A DNA stretch of 15,833 bases from Hyphomicrobiales bacterium (GCA_012032065.1 JAAURV010000036.1:1-15833); one strand, 5' to 3'; positions 8,833-15,833 are shown, numbered from the stretch's first letter. Numbers and translations: made by a program. Notes: generated by a model not told the origin, from the letters alone.

Positions 8833-9942
8833 CTATTTTTGGCCCTCTTCAGCCAGGATTCCCTCGGAACCTTTGAGCATTGGTAGCAGCACGCGGAACG
8901 TGGTGCCGCGCGCGCGCTTCGCACACTCGACGACGCCGCCATGATCGCCGATGATTTTCGCGACCAAGGCAAGGCCAAGGCCCTTGCCGCCGGGTTTCGT
9001 CGTGATGAATGGATCGAAGATATGCGGCCGCACATCCTCGGCGATGCCGCTGCCAGTATCGTGCACGCAGACTTCCAGCGGCACCGAAATGCGCTCGCCC
9101 GTGCCCGGAACCGAAAGCCTCACCCCAGGCCTGAATGCAGTCGTCAAAACGATCTCGCCGGTATCCGGTTGCGTATCAATGGCTTCCGCCGCGTTCTTGA
9201 TCAGGTTCAGAAACACTTGCACGAGTTGATCGTGATTACCGTTCACCGGCGGCAGCGAAGGATCGTACTCTTCGCGAAGGCCGACACCTTGTGCGAACCC
9301 GGCTAGAGCAATCTGCTTCACCCGCTCCAGCACGACGTGGATGTTGACGGGCTTGCGCTCCAAGGGCCGGTCGTCGGAGAAGACTTCCATCTGGTCGACG
9401 AGGTCGCGAATGCGATCGGTTTCCACGCAAATGAGCCGTGCCAGCGCGCGGTCCTCGCTGTCGAGTCCGGGTTCGAGCAGCTGGGCCGCGCCTCTGATGC
9501 CGGAGAGCGGATTCTTGATCTCGTGCGCCAGCATCGCGGCCATGCCGGAAACGGAGCGGGCGGCGCCTCTATGGGTGAGTTGCCTGTCGATCTTGTGCGC
9601 CATCGAGCGGTGCAGAAGCATGATCACCACTTGCGCGCTTTCCTCGTTCACCAGTGACGTCTGCACATCGACGGTGCGCTCGCCGCCAAGCCGCGGCGTT
9701 CCGACCGACACTGCGTATTCGTTTATGACGCTCGCCGTGATCCGCGCCTGCTCCACTGCATGAATGAGCGGGCTCGAAAATGGCGCAAGATCGCCAAGCT
9801 CGTGGCGTAACAGAACCGACTTGCTTGTCTGAAAGAAGTCCTCGGCAGCGCTGTTCGCCATCGAAATCTTGCCGTCGCCTTTAATGACCAACAGCGGGTT
9901 CGGCAGCGCGTCGATGATCGCATGGTCCGGCGCGAGCATCAT
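8833..9942 (-). CDS. ntrB: Nitrogen regulation sensor kinase NtrB (NR(II))
   Basis: An intact 369-residue cytosolic kinase/phosphatase that controls NtrC in response to PII. It has an N-terminal PAS-like domain (about 5-115: HAIIDALPNPLLVIKGDGKI), HisKA with phospho-accepting H140 in MLAHEIKNPLSGIRGAAQ, and an HATPase domain with N box NLIKNAAEAI (N250), HDTGSGI (294-300) and GGKGLGLALV (318-327). No membrane segment is seen, as expected for NtrB. The start is placed at ATG 9942, which forms an ATGA overlap with the dusB stop; the frame is open further upstream, but that stretch overlaps dusB and is not family-like. It ends at TAG, two bases before ntrC. Confidence 0.96.
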   Translation of the reverse strand: MMLAPDHAIIDALPNPLLVIKGDGKISMANSAAEDFFQTSKSVLLRHELGDLAPFSSPLIHAVEQARITASVINEYAVSVGTPRLGGERTVDVQTSLVNEESAQVVIMLLHRSMAHKIDRQLTHRGAARSVSGMAAMLAHEIKNPLSGIRGAAQLLEPGLDSEDRALARLICVETDRIRDLVDQMEVFSDDRPLERKPVNIHVVLERVKQIALAGFAQGVGLREEYDPSLPPVNGNHDQLVQVFLNLIKNAAEAIDTQPDTGEIVLTTAFRPGVRLSVPGTGERISVPLEVCVHDTGSGIAEDVRPHIFDPFITTKPGGKGLGLALVAKIIGDHGGVVECAKRARGTTFRVLLPMLKGSEGILAEEGQK

Positions 9943-10951
9943 GCGGCCTGCTCCAGCTCCGCGGCAACCACATAGAGTTCTCCAAGGGTTTTGAAGACGC
10001 GCGCATTGTGATTGTCGGACAAGAGCCGCGTCCGCCATGAAGCCGCCGCCTCGGCATCGAGGAAGCCGCGCTGCACAAGCCGGTTAAGCGTCCAGCCCAG
10101 ATGCTTCCGCGCCACGCGGTTGCCGTGCTCGTGGCCGTAAAGCGAAAGCATCTCCCAGTGCTGCTCGCTGACGATTTCATATTCGCGACGGAGATCGGGC
10201 TCCGCCGCCCCACTTCCAGAGTCAAGTTTCGAAGCAAGCACGCCTGCCCACCACGGCCTTCCATAACAAGCACGCCCGATCATCACTGCCGAGCGCCCGA
10301 TTGCGCGAGCATCTCTTTCACGTCCGTAACGCTGTCGCCGTCGCCGTTCGCGACAACGGGAATGGACACCGCTTCAGCGATTTTGCGAATTGCCGCCCAG
10401 TTGGCCTTGCCCTTGTAAAACTGACAGCGTGTACGGCCATGAATGGTGATCATCTTGACGCCCGCCGCTTCGGCCTTGCGCGCGATGTCCGGCGCATTGA
10501 GGCAGCGCTCGTCCCAGCCGAGCCGCATCTTCAGCGTTACCGGCGCTGAAGTCGCCTTCACCGTCGCCTCGATCAGCGACAGCGCCAGATCGGGTTCGCG
10601 CATCAGCGCCGAGCCGGACCATCCACCCGTCACCTGCCGCGCCGGACAGCCCATGTTGATATCGATGATGTCCGCTCCAAGATCAGTTGCAATGCGAGCA
10701 CCCTCCGCCATCCAAACCGCCTCGCGACCGGCAAGCTGAATCACGAAAGGCGAGACTTGACCGAGACCCGCCGCGCGCCGAAGCATATCTGGCCGCTCTT
10801 TGGCGAGTTCCTGGCTCGCTACCATCTCCGAGACCACGAGCCCGGCCCCGCTCCGATGCGCAGCCCTGCGGAACGGCGCGTCGGACACGCCAGACATTGG
10901 CGCAAGGAATACGCGGTTCTTCAGAACGACAGAGCCGACAGTTATGCTCAT
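9939..10951 (-). CDS. dusB: tRNA-dihydrouridine synthase, DusB/NifR3 type, one frameshift
   Basis: An FMN enzyme reducing specific uridines in tRNA to dihydrouridine. Seen: the N-terminal VFLAPMSGVSDAPFR, substrate/FMN region DINMGCPARQVTGGWSGSAL with the catalytic Cys of MGCPA, TLKMRLGWDE, TIHGRTRCQFYKGKANW and VVANGDGDS, all family signatures. Near 10285-10295 the frame changes. One missing base joins LAQSGA to AVMIGRACYGRPWW, the normal FMN-phosphate region, followed by the helical domain (EHGNRVARKHLGWTL). It is the first gene of the ntr operon, the classical nifR3-ntrBC arrangement, and overlaps ntrB by four bases (ATGA). No strong Shine-Dalgarno precedes ATG 10951. Confidence 0.94.
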
Positions 10952-10988
10952 TTTTTAATCAGAACCCCGCATCGCTTATTTCGAAGGC

Positions 10989-11016
10989 AGTGTAGGCTTT
11001 TGCTGCACTGCGTCAA
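10989..11016 (-). promoter_or_regulatory. Candidate promoter of the dusB-ntrBC-ntrYX operon, with overlapping dyad
   Basis: On the minus strand TTGACG (11016-11011) and TACACT (10994-10989) are 16 bases apart, a good sigma70-like pair. Transcription would start near 10980 with a leader of about 30 bases to the dusB ATG at 10951. The inverted repeat GCAGTG (10987-10992) / CACTGC (11006-11011), with a 13-base gap, covers the -10 box and touches the -35 box, as an operator would. The half-sites run in the opposite sense from the usual NtrC site (TGCAC...GTGCA), so I do not call it an NtrC site. Confidence 0.5.
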
Positions 11017-11072
11017 TGGACAATTCTGCCCCGCCTCTCGCACTTCGCCGCAGGCCGGGTTAGACGAGGACC

Positions 11073-12243
11073 ATGACGGTTGCAGCGGTGATCGTGGCGG
11101 GCGGCGTAGGCCTCAGGGCCGGGGGAGAACGTCCGAAGCAATACCACAGGATCGGCGGAAAACCCGTGATCTGGTGGACGCTGCGCGCATTCGCCACGCA
11201 TCCCCAAGTGTCGCTGGTTCAGCCTGTCATTGGCGAGGGCCACGAGCAGTGGTTCCGGGATGCAGCGGGGGAGATTCCGACGCTGCCTCCGATCATCGGC
11301 GGCAGCACCAGGCAGGACTCCTGCCGTATCGGTGTCGAGGCGCTCGTGGCACACGCACCGCGCAAGGTTCTGATCCACGATGCGGCGCGGCCCTTTATCG
11401 CTCCGGAGCTGATCTCCGACGTGGTTTCGGCGCTCGACACAACGCCTTGCGTCATCCCCGCCCTCCCCATCGCCGACACGTTGAAATTCGCGCCAGGCGG
11501 CATCGTCGCGCGCACGGTGGACCGCGCAGCCATATGGGCCGCACAGACGCCGCAAGGTTTCGCCTTCAACGCCATTCTCGAAGCGCATCGCCGTGTCGCG
11601 CGCGATGGTGTTGCTTCGCTCACCGACGACGCTTCGATCGCCGAGCACGTGGGCTTGCAGGTGGCGGTCATTCAAGGCAACACCGGCAACGTGAAATTGA
11701 CGACCGCCGCCGATCTCTCCGCCGCCGAAGCCCAAATGTCCGCCAAGACCTATGCGGATCTGCCCGATGTGCGCACAGGACAGGGCTTCGACATACACGC
11801 CTTCGCGCCCGGCAAAGGCCGTGGTTCTTTGCGGCGTGTCAATTCCTCATGCAAAGAAACTCAAAGGTCACTCGGATGCCGACGCGGCCATGCATGCGCT
11901 GACGGATGCGATCCTGGGCGCCATCGGCGAAGGCGACATCGGTTCGCACTTCCCGCCAAGCGATCCGCAATGGAAGAATGCGCCCTCTTCCATTTTCCTC
12001 GAGAAGGCCGTGTCGCTTCTGAAATCCAGGGGCGGCATCGTGGCTCATGCGGATATCACCATCCTCGCGGAAGTTCCGAAAATCAGTCCGCATGTGCCAG
12101 CGATGAAGGGATATCTCGCGCCACTTTTGGGAATTGGCAGCGACCGCATCGCCATCAAGGCCACGACGATGGAGAAGATCGGCGGAATCGGCCGCGGCGA
12201 AGGCATCGCCGCGCTGGCAGTCGCCACGGTGCGCCTGCCATGA
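11073..12243 (+). CDS. ispDF: Bifunctional IspD/IspF (MEP-pathway) enzyme, one frameshift
   Basis: A fused enzyme of isoprenoid synthesis: the N-terminal IspD half transfers CMP to methylerythritol phosphate, and the C-terminal IspF half forms the cyclodiphosphate. The IspD half (about 1-230) shows AAVIVAGGVGLRAGGERPKQY (nucleotide loop), HDAARPFI, TQTPQGF-like AAQTPQGFAF and LTDDASIAE. The IspF half begins at GQGFDIHAF (metal ligands Asp and His) and continues with CGVSIPHAKKLKGHSDADA, HADITILAE and KATTMEKIGGIGRGEGI. Near 11815 an extra base in AAAGG shifts the frame; removing it gives APGKAVVLCGVSIPH. The fusion is common in alphaproteobacteria. The stop overlaps the cinA start (ATGA). The pathway is essential in most of these bacteria, so the frameshift is probably a sequence error. 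Confidence 0.94.
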
Positions 12244-12737
12244 CTCCCGCGCTTCACGATAAGGCGTCGCAGCTTGTCGCGCTGTGCAAAGCAAGGAAAC
12301 TGACCATCACAACCGCCGAAAGCTGCACCGGTGGACTTGTCGCCGCCGCGATCACTTCGGTGTCTGGCTCTTCCGAAGTGTTCGAACGCGGCTTCGTGAC
12401 TTACTCCGACGAAGCCAAGACCGAGATGATTGGAGTCAATGCGGCGCTCATCGCCAAGCACGGCGCGGTCAGCGAAGAAACGGCGCGCGCCATGGCCGAA
12501 GGCGCGCAACGAGCAGCAAAAGCAGACATCGCCGTCGCCGTTACCGGCATCGCGGGCCCTACCGGCGGTTCACCCTCAAAACCCGTTGGCCTCGTTTTCA
12601 TCGCCACTGCGCGCAGTGCCATGTTGTGCCGCGAGTTCCGCTTCGGAAATCCGGGACGAGAAGCGGTGCGCGTCCAATCGGCGCTCGAAGCGCTTAAAAT
12701 GTTGCTCGATCAGGCAGCCGCGGGCGGTGGCCCGTAG
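12240..12737 (+). CDS. CinA C-terminal domain protein (nicotinamide-nucleotide amidase, PncC type)
   Basis: An intact 165-residue protein consisting only of the CinA C-terminal domain, which in characterised members deamidates NMN to nicotinic acid mononucleotide for NAD recycling. Seen: TTAESCTGGLVAAAITSVSG with the conserved ESCTGG, FVTYSDEAKTEMIGV, HGAVSEETARAMAEGA and VTGIAGPTGGSPSKPVGLV, all family signatures. The N-terminal competence-type domain of long CinA is absent, as usual in this group. The ATG at 12240 overlaps the ispDF stop by four bases, so translation is likely coupled. The 3' end overlaps the convergent ratA gene by 28 bases. Confidence 0.93.
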   Translation: MTPALHDKASQLVALCKARKLTITTAESCTGGLVAAAITSVSGSSEVFERGFVTYSDEAKTEMIGVNAALIAKHGAVSEETARAMAEGAQRAAKADIAVAVTGIAGPTGGSPSKPVGLVFIATARSAMLCREFRFGNPGREAVRVQSALEALKMLLDQAAAGGGP

Positions 12738-13184
12738 AGCATCCGCGCGCGCTCTTCGAAAGCGCCCATCACCTTGCGCACTGCCAGATCGAACATGCCC
12801 GAAAGCAGAAACTGCATCGAGCGGCTGTTCATGGTGAAATCGACCGCGTACTCGATGTCGGCGCCGCCTTGTGGCGAGGGCATGATTTTCCAGACGGAGA
12901 CGAGAGATTTGACCGCGCCGCCCGCCGCCAGTCGAGGTGACCATGAGATTGGCCGGGTCTGCAACCACTTTGCTGGTGAAAGTCTCGCGGATGCCAAGCT
13001 TCCGGTAGGTGACAAGCAGATGCGCATCGAACGTCTCGGTGCCGTCGTCATGGCGCTTCCAGTTGCGCACGGTCGAGAGCCGCACCAGGGGAATGAAGTC
13101 GTGATAGGACGGAACGTCAGCGGCGATCGCATAGATCTGATCCGCCGAATAGTTGACGTGGCGCGTGACGTTGTACTTGGTCAT
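12710..13184 (-). CDS. RatA/COQ10-like START-domain protein, one frameshift
   Basis: A roughly 158-residue START/polyketide-cyclase fold protein. Relatives are the mitochondrial ubiquinone-binding COQ10 and E. coli RatA, so a quinone-related role is likely. The first part reads VNYSADQIYAIAADVPSYHDFIPLV (typical of the family), then DAHLLVTYRKLGIRETFTSKV. The second part, in another frame, reads WKIMPSPQGGADIEYAVDFT, then MNSRSMQFLLSGMFDLAVRKVM and ERARMLYG. The switch lies around 12905-12945 in a GGCGGCGGGCGG stretch and is probably one missing base. The ATG at 13184 overlaps the lipA stop (ATGA). The lipA-COQ10 pairing is familiar in alphaproteobacteria. Confidence 0.87.
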
Positions 13185-14128
13185 GAAACTTGAGCTGCTC
13201 TTGCCTTGCGAAGTCTGTCGAAATCCTCGCCAGCGTGATGCGAGGAGCGGGTTAGCGGGCTCGCCGAAACCATAAGGAAACCCTTGGCGTACGCCATCGT
13301 TTCGTATGCCTTGAATTCCTCGGGCGTAACGAAGCGGTCGATCGCCGCATGCTTGCGGCTCGGCTGGAGATATTGTCCGATGGTGATGAAATCGATGGAC
13401 GCGGACCGCATGTCGTCCATCACCTGCATCACTTGCTCGCGGGTTTCTCCCAGCCCCACCATGATGCCGGACTTGGTGAACATTGTTGCATCGAGCTCCT
13501 TGACCTGCTGAAGAAGCCGCAGCGAATGGAAGTAGCGGGCGCCTGGCCTGATCTTTAGATAAAGGCCCGGCACGGTTTCGAGATTGTGGTTAAACACGTC
13601 CGGCCTGGCGTGCACCACTTTTTCCAAAGCCCCTTCCTTCTTGAGAAAATCGGGCGTCAGAATTTCGATGGTCGTCGCGGGCGACGCCGCGCGCACCGCC
13701 TTGATCGTACCCACGAAATGATCCGCGCCGCCGTCAGCGAGGTCGTCGCGGTCGACCGAGGTGATCACGGCGTGCGAAAGTCCCATGCGCGCGATGGCGT
13801 CCGCCACATGCGCGGGCTCGTGCGGATTGAGTGGTCCCGGCAGCCCGGTCTTCACGTTGCAAAACGCGCAAGCCCTGGTGCAGGTGTCGCCCATGATCAT
13901 GAAGGTGGCGTGCTTCTTCGACCAGCATTCGCCGATGTTGGGGCAGCCCGCCTCCTCGCAGACGGTGACCAGCTGGTTCTCGCGTACGATCCTTTGCGTC
14001 TCGGCATAAGCGGCGGAGCCTGGGGCCTTGACGCGAATCCACTCGGGCTTCCGCAGCACCGGCGTATCGGGCCGGTGGGCCTTCTCCGGATGCCGCGGCT
14101 TTGCGCGTATGTCGAGAAGCGTGGTCAT
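13181..14128 (-). CDS. lipA: Lipoyl synthase
   Basis: An intact 315-residue radical SAM enzyme that inserts two sulfurs into octanoyl groups on lipoyl domains such as pyruvate dehydrogenase E2. The auxiliary [4Fe-4S] cluster that donates sulfur is bound by C57, C62 and C68 (CEEAGCPNIGEC) and the conserved Arg-Ser-Ser at 294-296 near the C-terminus. The SAM cluster is bound by C83, C87 and C90 (CTRACAFC). Also typical are TSVDRDDLADGGA, FNHNLETVPGLY and MVGLGETREQV. The length matches the family. It lies three bases after a GlsB-type gene and overlaps ratA by four. The nearby lpdA end links it to the pyruvate dehydrogenase region. Confidence 0.97.
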   Translation of the reverse strand: MTTLLDIRAKPRHPEKAHRPDTPVLRKPEWIRVKAPGSAAYAETQRIVRENQLVTVCEEAGCPNIGECWSKKHATFMIMGDTCTRACAFCNVKTGLPGPLNPHEPAHVADAIARMGLSHAVITSVDRDDLADGGADHFVGTIKAVRAASPATTIEILTPDFLKKEGALEKVVHARPDVFNHNLETVPGLYLKIRPGARYFHSLRLLQQVKELDATMFTKSGIMVGLGETREQVMQVMDDMRSASIDFITIGQYLQPSRKHAAIDRFVTPEEFKAYETMAYAKGFLMVSASPLTRSSHHAGEDFDRLRKARAAQVS

Positions 14129-14131
14129 GCC

Positions 14132-14389
14132 TCAGGCGGCGTTCCGCGACTGGATGGCCCGGTAGAGATAAATCAAGATGCAGGCGCCAAGGACCGCCAC
14201 GATCAGATTGCCCAGAAGCCCGCCGAGGCCGATGCCAATGAGGCTCAGCAAGAAATTTCCGACCAGCGCTCCCGCCACGCCCATAACGATGTTCATGATA
14301 AGTCCGGTATCGAACTTCATCACCTTCTCCGCGATCCATCCGGCGAGTCCGCCGATGACGATCGTCATGATCCAACCATATCCTTCCAT
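14132..14389 (-). CDS. GlsB/YeaQ/YmgE family stress-response membrane protein, copy 1 (lipA-proximal)
   Basis: An 85-residue hydrophobic protein with three membrane stretches: IMTIVIGGLAGWIAEKV, LIMNIVMGVAGALVGNFLL and LLGNLIVAVLGACILIYLY. The GGLAGWIAEK start and GLIMNIVMGVAGA segment are hallmarks of the transglycosylase-associated (GlsB/YeaQ) family, small inner-membrane proteins of unclear biochemical function often linked with general stress. A strong GGGGAGGG site precedes the ATG at 14389. It is very similar to copy 2, even at DNA level around the GWIAEK and GLIMNIV codons, pointing to tandem duplication. Confidence 0.9.
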   Translation of the reverse strand: MEGYGWIMTIVIGGLAGWIAEKVMKFDTGLIMNIVMGVAGALVGNFLLSLIGIGLGGLLGNLIVAVLGACILIYLYRAIQSRNAA

Positions 14390-14401
14390 GTCGTCCCTCC
14401 C

Positions 14402-14692
14402 CTATGATCTCTTGCCGCGCAGAATCTTCAGCACGGAAATCAGCAGTACCGCGCCGATCGCCGACACCAGCAGATTGCCCCAGAACCAGCCCTGAAAGAG
14501 TTCGCCAAGCCGAAGCCCTGCCGCGTTGGCCAGGAATGCGCCGATGTAAGCGCCGATGATGCCTGTGACAATGTTCATGATAAGGCCCATGTCGCTCTTG
14601 GTGAGCTTCTCCGCGATCCAGCCCGCGAGCGCGCCGATCAGCAACGTGCCGCCCCAGCCAACGCCGCCGCCCAAATCCATCAGATTGTTCAT
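14402..14692 (-). CDS. GlsB/YeaQ/YmgE family membrane protein, copy 2
   Basis: A 96-residue paralogue of the neighbouring copy 1. It has a short Gly-rich N-terminal extension (MNNLMDLGGGVGWGG) and then LLIGALAGWIAEKLTK, GLIMNIVTGIIGAYIGAFL and a last membrane segment LLVSAIGAVLLISVL ending in basic LRGKRS. A strong GAGGAGGG site supports the ATG at 14692. It sits 12 bases before copy 1 and 16 bases after copy 3 on the same strand. Function is unknown beyond the family's stress association. Confidence 0.9.
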   Translation of the reverse strand: MNNLMDLGGGVGWGGTLLIGALAGWIAEKLTKSDMGLIMNIVTGIIGAYIGAFLANAAGLRLGELFQGWFWGNLLVSAIGAVLLISVLKILRGKRS

Positions 14693-14708
14693 GCGAGTTC
14701 CCTCCTCG

Positions 14709-14957
14709 TTAAGAAATGAATCGCGCGATCAGCACGACGACGATAGCACCAATCGTCGCCGTCACGATGTCGCGTGCATATTCGTTGCCGATGCCCAGGT
14801 TTATGCCGGCTTTGGCCAGCAGGAAACTGCCGACATAAGAGCCGAGGACGCCGCTGATCAGATAGCGCACCAGCCCGCTGCCGCCCACGATCCAACTTGC
14901 GAGCCAGCCCGCTACCAGCCCCATGACGAGGGCGATCACGATGCTTCTTCCGTCCAT
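14709..14957 (-). CDS. GlsB/YeaQ/YmgE family membrane protein, copy 3 (most diverged)
   Basis: An 82-residue small membrane protein of the same family, with LVMGLVAGWLASWIVGGSG, LISGVLGSYVGSFLLAKAG and IVTATIGAIVVVLIARFIS. The AGW and GxxGSYxGxFLL patterns match copies 1 and 2, but the GWIAEK glutamate and lysine are replaced (GWLASW), so it is the most diverged copy. The start is placed at ATG 14957 (MDGRSIV) because the upstream in-frame stretch is Cys/Arg-rich and not family-like. A purine-rich GGTGGAAA lies upstream. Confidence 0.85.
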   Translation of the reverse strand: MDGRSIVIALVMGLVAGWLASWIVGGSGLVRYLISGVLGSYVGSFLLAKAGINLGIGNEYARDIVTATIGAIVVVLIARFIS

Positions 14958-15025
14958 TCCCGTGGTTTCCACCTTGTTCCGGCCCGATATGGCGCATGCG
15001 CGCGAGCACTTCAAGACTCGGCTTC

Positions 15026-15307
15026 TTAGCGTAGATAATTGGGGAGGACCGTCGACTTGTCGATGATGGCTTTGGACAATTGAGCCTTGTCGAGGCCGAT
15101 CGCATCCGAAAGATCCGCGCCCCGCAAGATGGTGCCATCGAGGATCGCTCCGGAAAAATTGGCGCCGCGAAACGACACGTTTGTGCAGTCCGCGCCAGTC
15201 AGGTTTGCCTTGGCAAGGTTGGCGCCATCAAGGTTCGTGCGGCGGATAAATGCGCCGCTCAGATCCAATACTTCTTCATGGTGTTTGGCAATGGTATGAA
15301 TATTCAC
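15026..15307 (-). CDS. Pentapeptide-repeat protein, probably the C-terminal half of a split gene
   Basis: This frame gives 93 residues dominated by about ten pentapeptide repeats of the A(D/N)LxG kind (for example LDLSG, TNLDG, ANLAK, ANLTG, ANFSG, AILDG, TILRG, ADLSD), which form a right-handed beta-helix. The tail AIGLDKAQLSKAIIDKSTVLPNYLR resembles the usual end of these proteins. The only start is GTG 15307, overlapping the stop of the upstream frame (GTGA). The upstream product looks like the N-terminal half seen in longer relatives, so the two are probably one gene of about 225 residues divided by a one-base indel. No biochemical function can be assigned. Confidence 0.78.
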   Translation of the reverse strand: MNIHTIAKHHEEVLDLSGAFIRRTNLDGANLAKANLTGADCTNVSFRGANFSGAILDGTILRGADLSDAIGLDKAQLSKAIIDKSTVLPNYLR

Positions 15308-15705
15308 TTCAAGTGTTTCCTTAGTATGCCGGCAATTGCCTGAACGTCCGCCGGAGGTTTTCGATCGCCGTACCTTAGCCTATTTTCTCTGAGATAGGTA
15401 GTCAGCAGCCTTACAACAGGGTCCGAGAGGTCCGGAAACTCCGTGCAGATTTGTTCCAGAGTCAGAATTGCCCCCAGCCGCACTTCGAGTTTTCGGTCTT
15501 TCAGTTGCCCGACCGCCCTGTTAAAGAGCTCTGAGACGTGAATCCTGCGCGCCAACTCGGTTTGCCGCAGTTGGGATTTTGCCTGGCGGTTCGCCGCAGT
15601 GACCCGGAGCCATGCCAAGTACAGACCGAAAGCTCCGCCTGCGACGACAGCGTAATTCCTGATGATCTCCGAGATTTCAGTGGCGAGCAGGTTCATCACT
15701 TTCAC
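15304..15705 (-). CDS. Membrane-anchored protein, probable N-terminal half of the pentapeptide-repeat protein
   Basis: This frame gives 133 residues with one membrane segment near 17-35 (YAVVAGGAFGLYLAWLRV), then a charged Gln/Arg-rich linker and a helical module (LFNRAVGQLKDRKLEVRLGAILTLEQI, then VVRLLTTYLREN and DVQAIAGILRKHLK). I recall this helical module preceding pentapeptide repeats in longer bacterial proteins, which supports fusion with the next frame. The GTG at 15705 overlaps the lpdA stop (GTGA); an ATG at 15696 is an alternative. The region has visibly lower GC than its neighbours, which suggests acquired DNA placed between lpdA and the GlsB genes. Confidence 0.72.
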   Translation of the reverse strand: MKVMNLLATEISEIIRNYAVVAGGAFGLYLAWLRVTAANRQAKSQLRQTELARRIHVSELFNRAVGQLKDRKLEVRLGAILTLEQICTEFPDLSDPVVRLLTTYLRENRLRYGDRKPPADVQAIAGILRKHLK

Positions 15706-15833
15706 ATGTGAATGACGCGGCCATAGGCGTCGAGGACGCTTTCGTGCATCATTTCGCTGAGCGTGGGATGCGGGAAGACGGCGTGCATCAGCTCTTCCTC
15801 GGTGGTTTCGAGGCCCATGGCGACGACGAAGCC
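15702..15833 (-). CDS. lpdA: Dihydrolipoyl dehydrogenase (E3), C-terminal end only
   Basis: The last 43 codons of a gene that enters from beyond the right edge. The sequence LMHAVFPHPTLSEMMHESVLDA holds the conserved C-terminal interface motif of dihydrolipoamide dehydrogenase, including the His of FPHPT and the Glu of LSE that form the catalytic base pair. The protein ends in YGRVIHM with TGA 15704-15702. E3 reoxidises lipoamide in the 2-oxoacid dehydrogenase complexes, which fits the nearby lipA. The stop overlaps the GTG of the next frame. Confidence 0.9.
   Translation of the reverse strand, partial: GFVVAMGLETTEEELMHAVFPHPTLSEMMHESVLDAYGRVIHM

Noticed and set aside
7859..8944. Long open frame on the + strand opposite ntrC
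   Set aside because: Antisense shadow of a conserved AAA+ regulator; no ribosome-binding site or recognisable protein.
11001..11016. NtrC binding site around the TGCACTGC sequence upstream of dusB
   Set aside because: Only one TGCAC half-site is present and the dyad runs GTG...CAC, the reverse of the normal NtrC site; no sigma54 -24/-12 pair was seen nearby.

Overview
The window is GC-rich, densely coded chromosomal DNA from an alphaproteobacterium, most likely of the Hyphomicrobiales (Rhizobiales) type. This rests on gene order: dusB(nifR3)-ntrB-ntrC-ntrY-ntrX, a fused ispDF divergent from it, cinA, a RatA/COQ10-like gene, lipA and the end of lpdA, with purL, bolA and grxD nearby. The genus cannot be told from the sequence alone. 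No rRNA, tRNA, CRISPR, phage or transposase was seen.

Layout. 1-1460 (+) is the 3' part of purL. It converges on an L,D-transpeptidase gene (1580-2172, -), with an inverted pair of repeat elements between them. Next on the + strand come bolA, a possible 50-residue membrane micro-ORF, monothiol glutaredoxin grxD and a glutathione S-transferase gene. The GST gene converges on the long minus-strand operon dusB-ntrB-ntrC-ntrY-ntrX (read from 10951 down to 3734). A 121-bp divergent spacer with a good sigma70-like promoter for the operon separates it from ispDF-cinA (+, 11073-12737). cinA overlaps the end of a second minus-strand run, read from the right edge: lpdA end, a membrane-anchored protein plus pentapeptide-repeat protein (probably one gene), three tandem GlsB/YeaQ-type small membrane proteins, lipA and ratA.

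How the genes work together. NtrB/NtrC and NtrY/NtrX are two sensor kinase/response regulator pairs for nitrogen (and probably redox) control. LipA makes the lipoyl cofactor used by the pyruvate dehydrogenase complex, whose E3 subunit is LpdA. RatA/COQ10 links to ubiquinone. BolA and the CGFS glutaredoxin form a known Fe-S partner pair. IspDF feeds isoprenoid (including quinone) synthesis.

Quality caveat. Many otherwise well conserved genes are broken by single-base indels, mostly in short homopolymer runs: purL about four, the transpeptidase one, ntrC two, ntrY one, dusB one, ispDF one, ratA one, and possibly the pentapeptide gene. Since core genes such as ispDF and purL are hit and the protein sequence on both sides is well conserved, sequencing or assembly error is much likelier than true decay. 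I give each such gene its full reconstructed span.

Nothing here is clearly a new biological system. The least ordinary parts are two lower-GC insertions (the bolA-grxD spacer and the pentapeptide cassette), the GlsB triplet, and the dyad over the dusB-ntr promoter.
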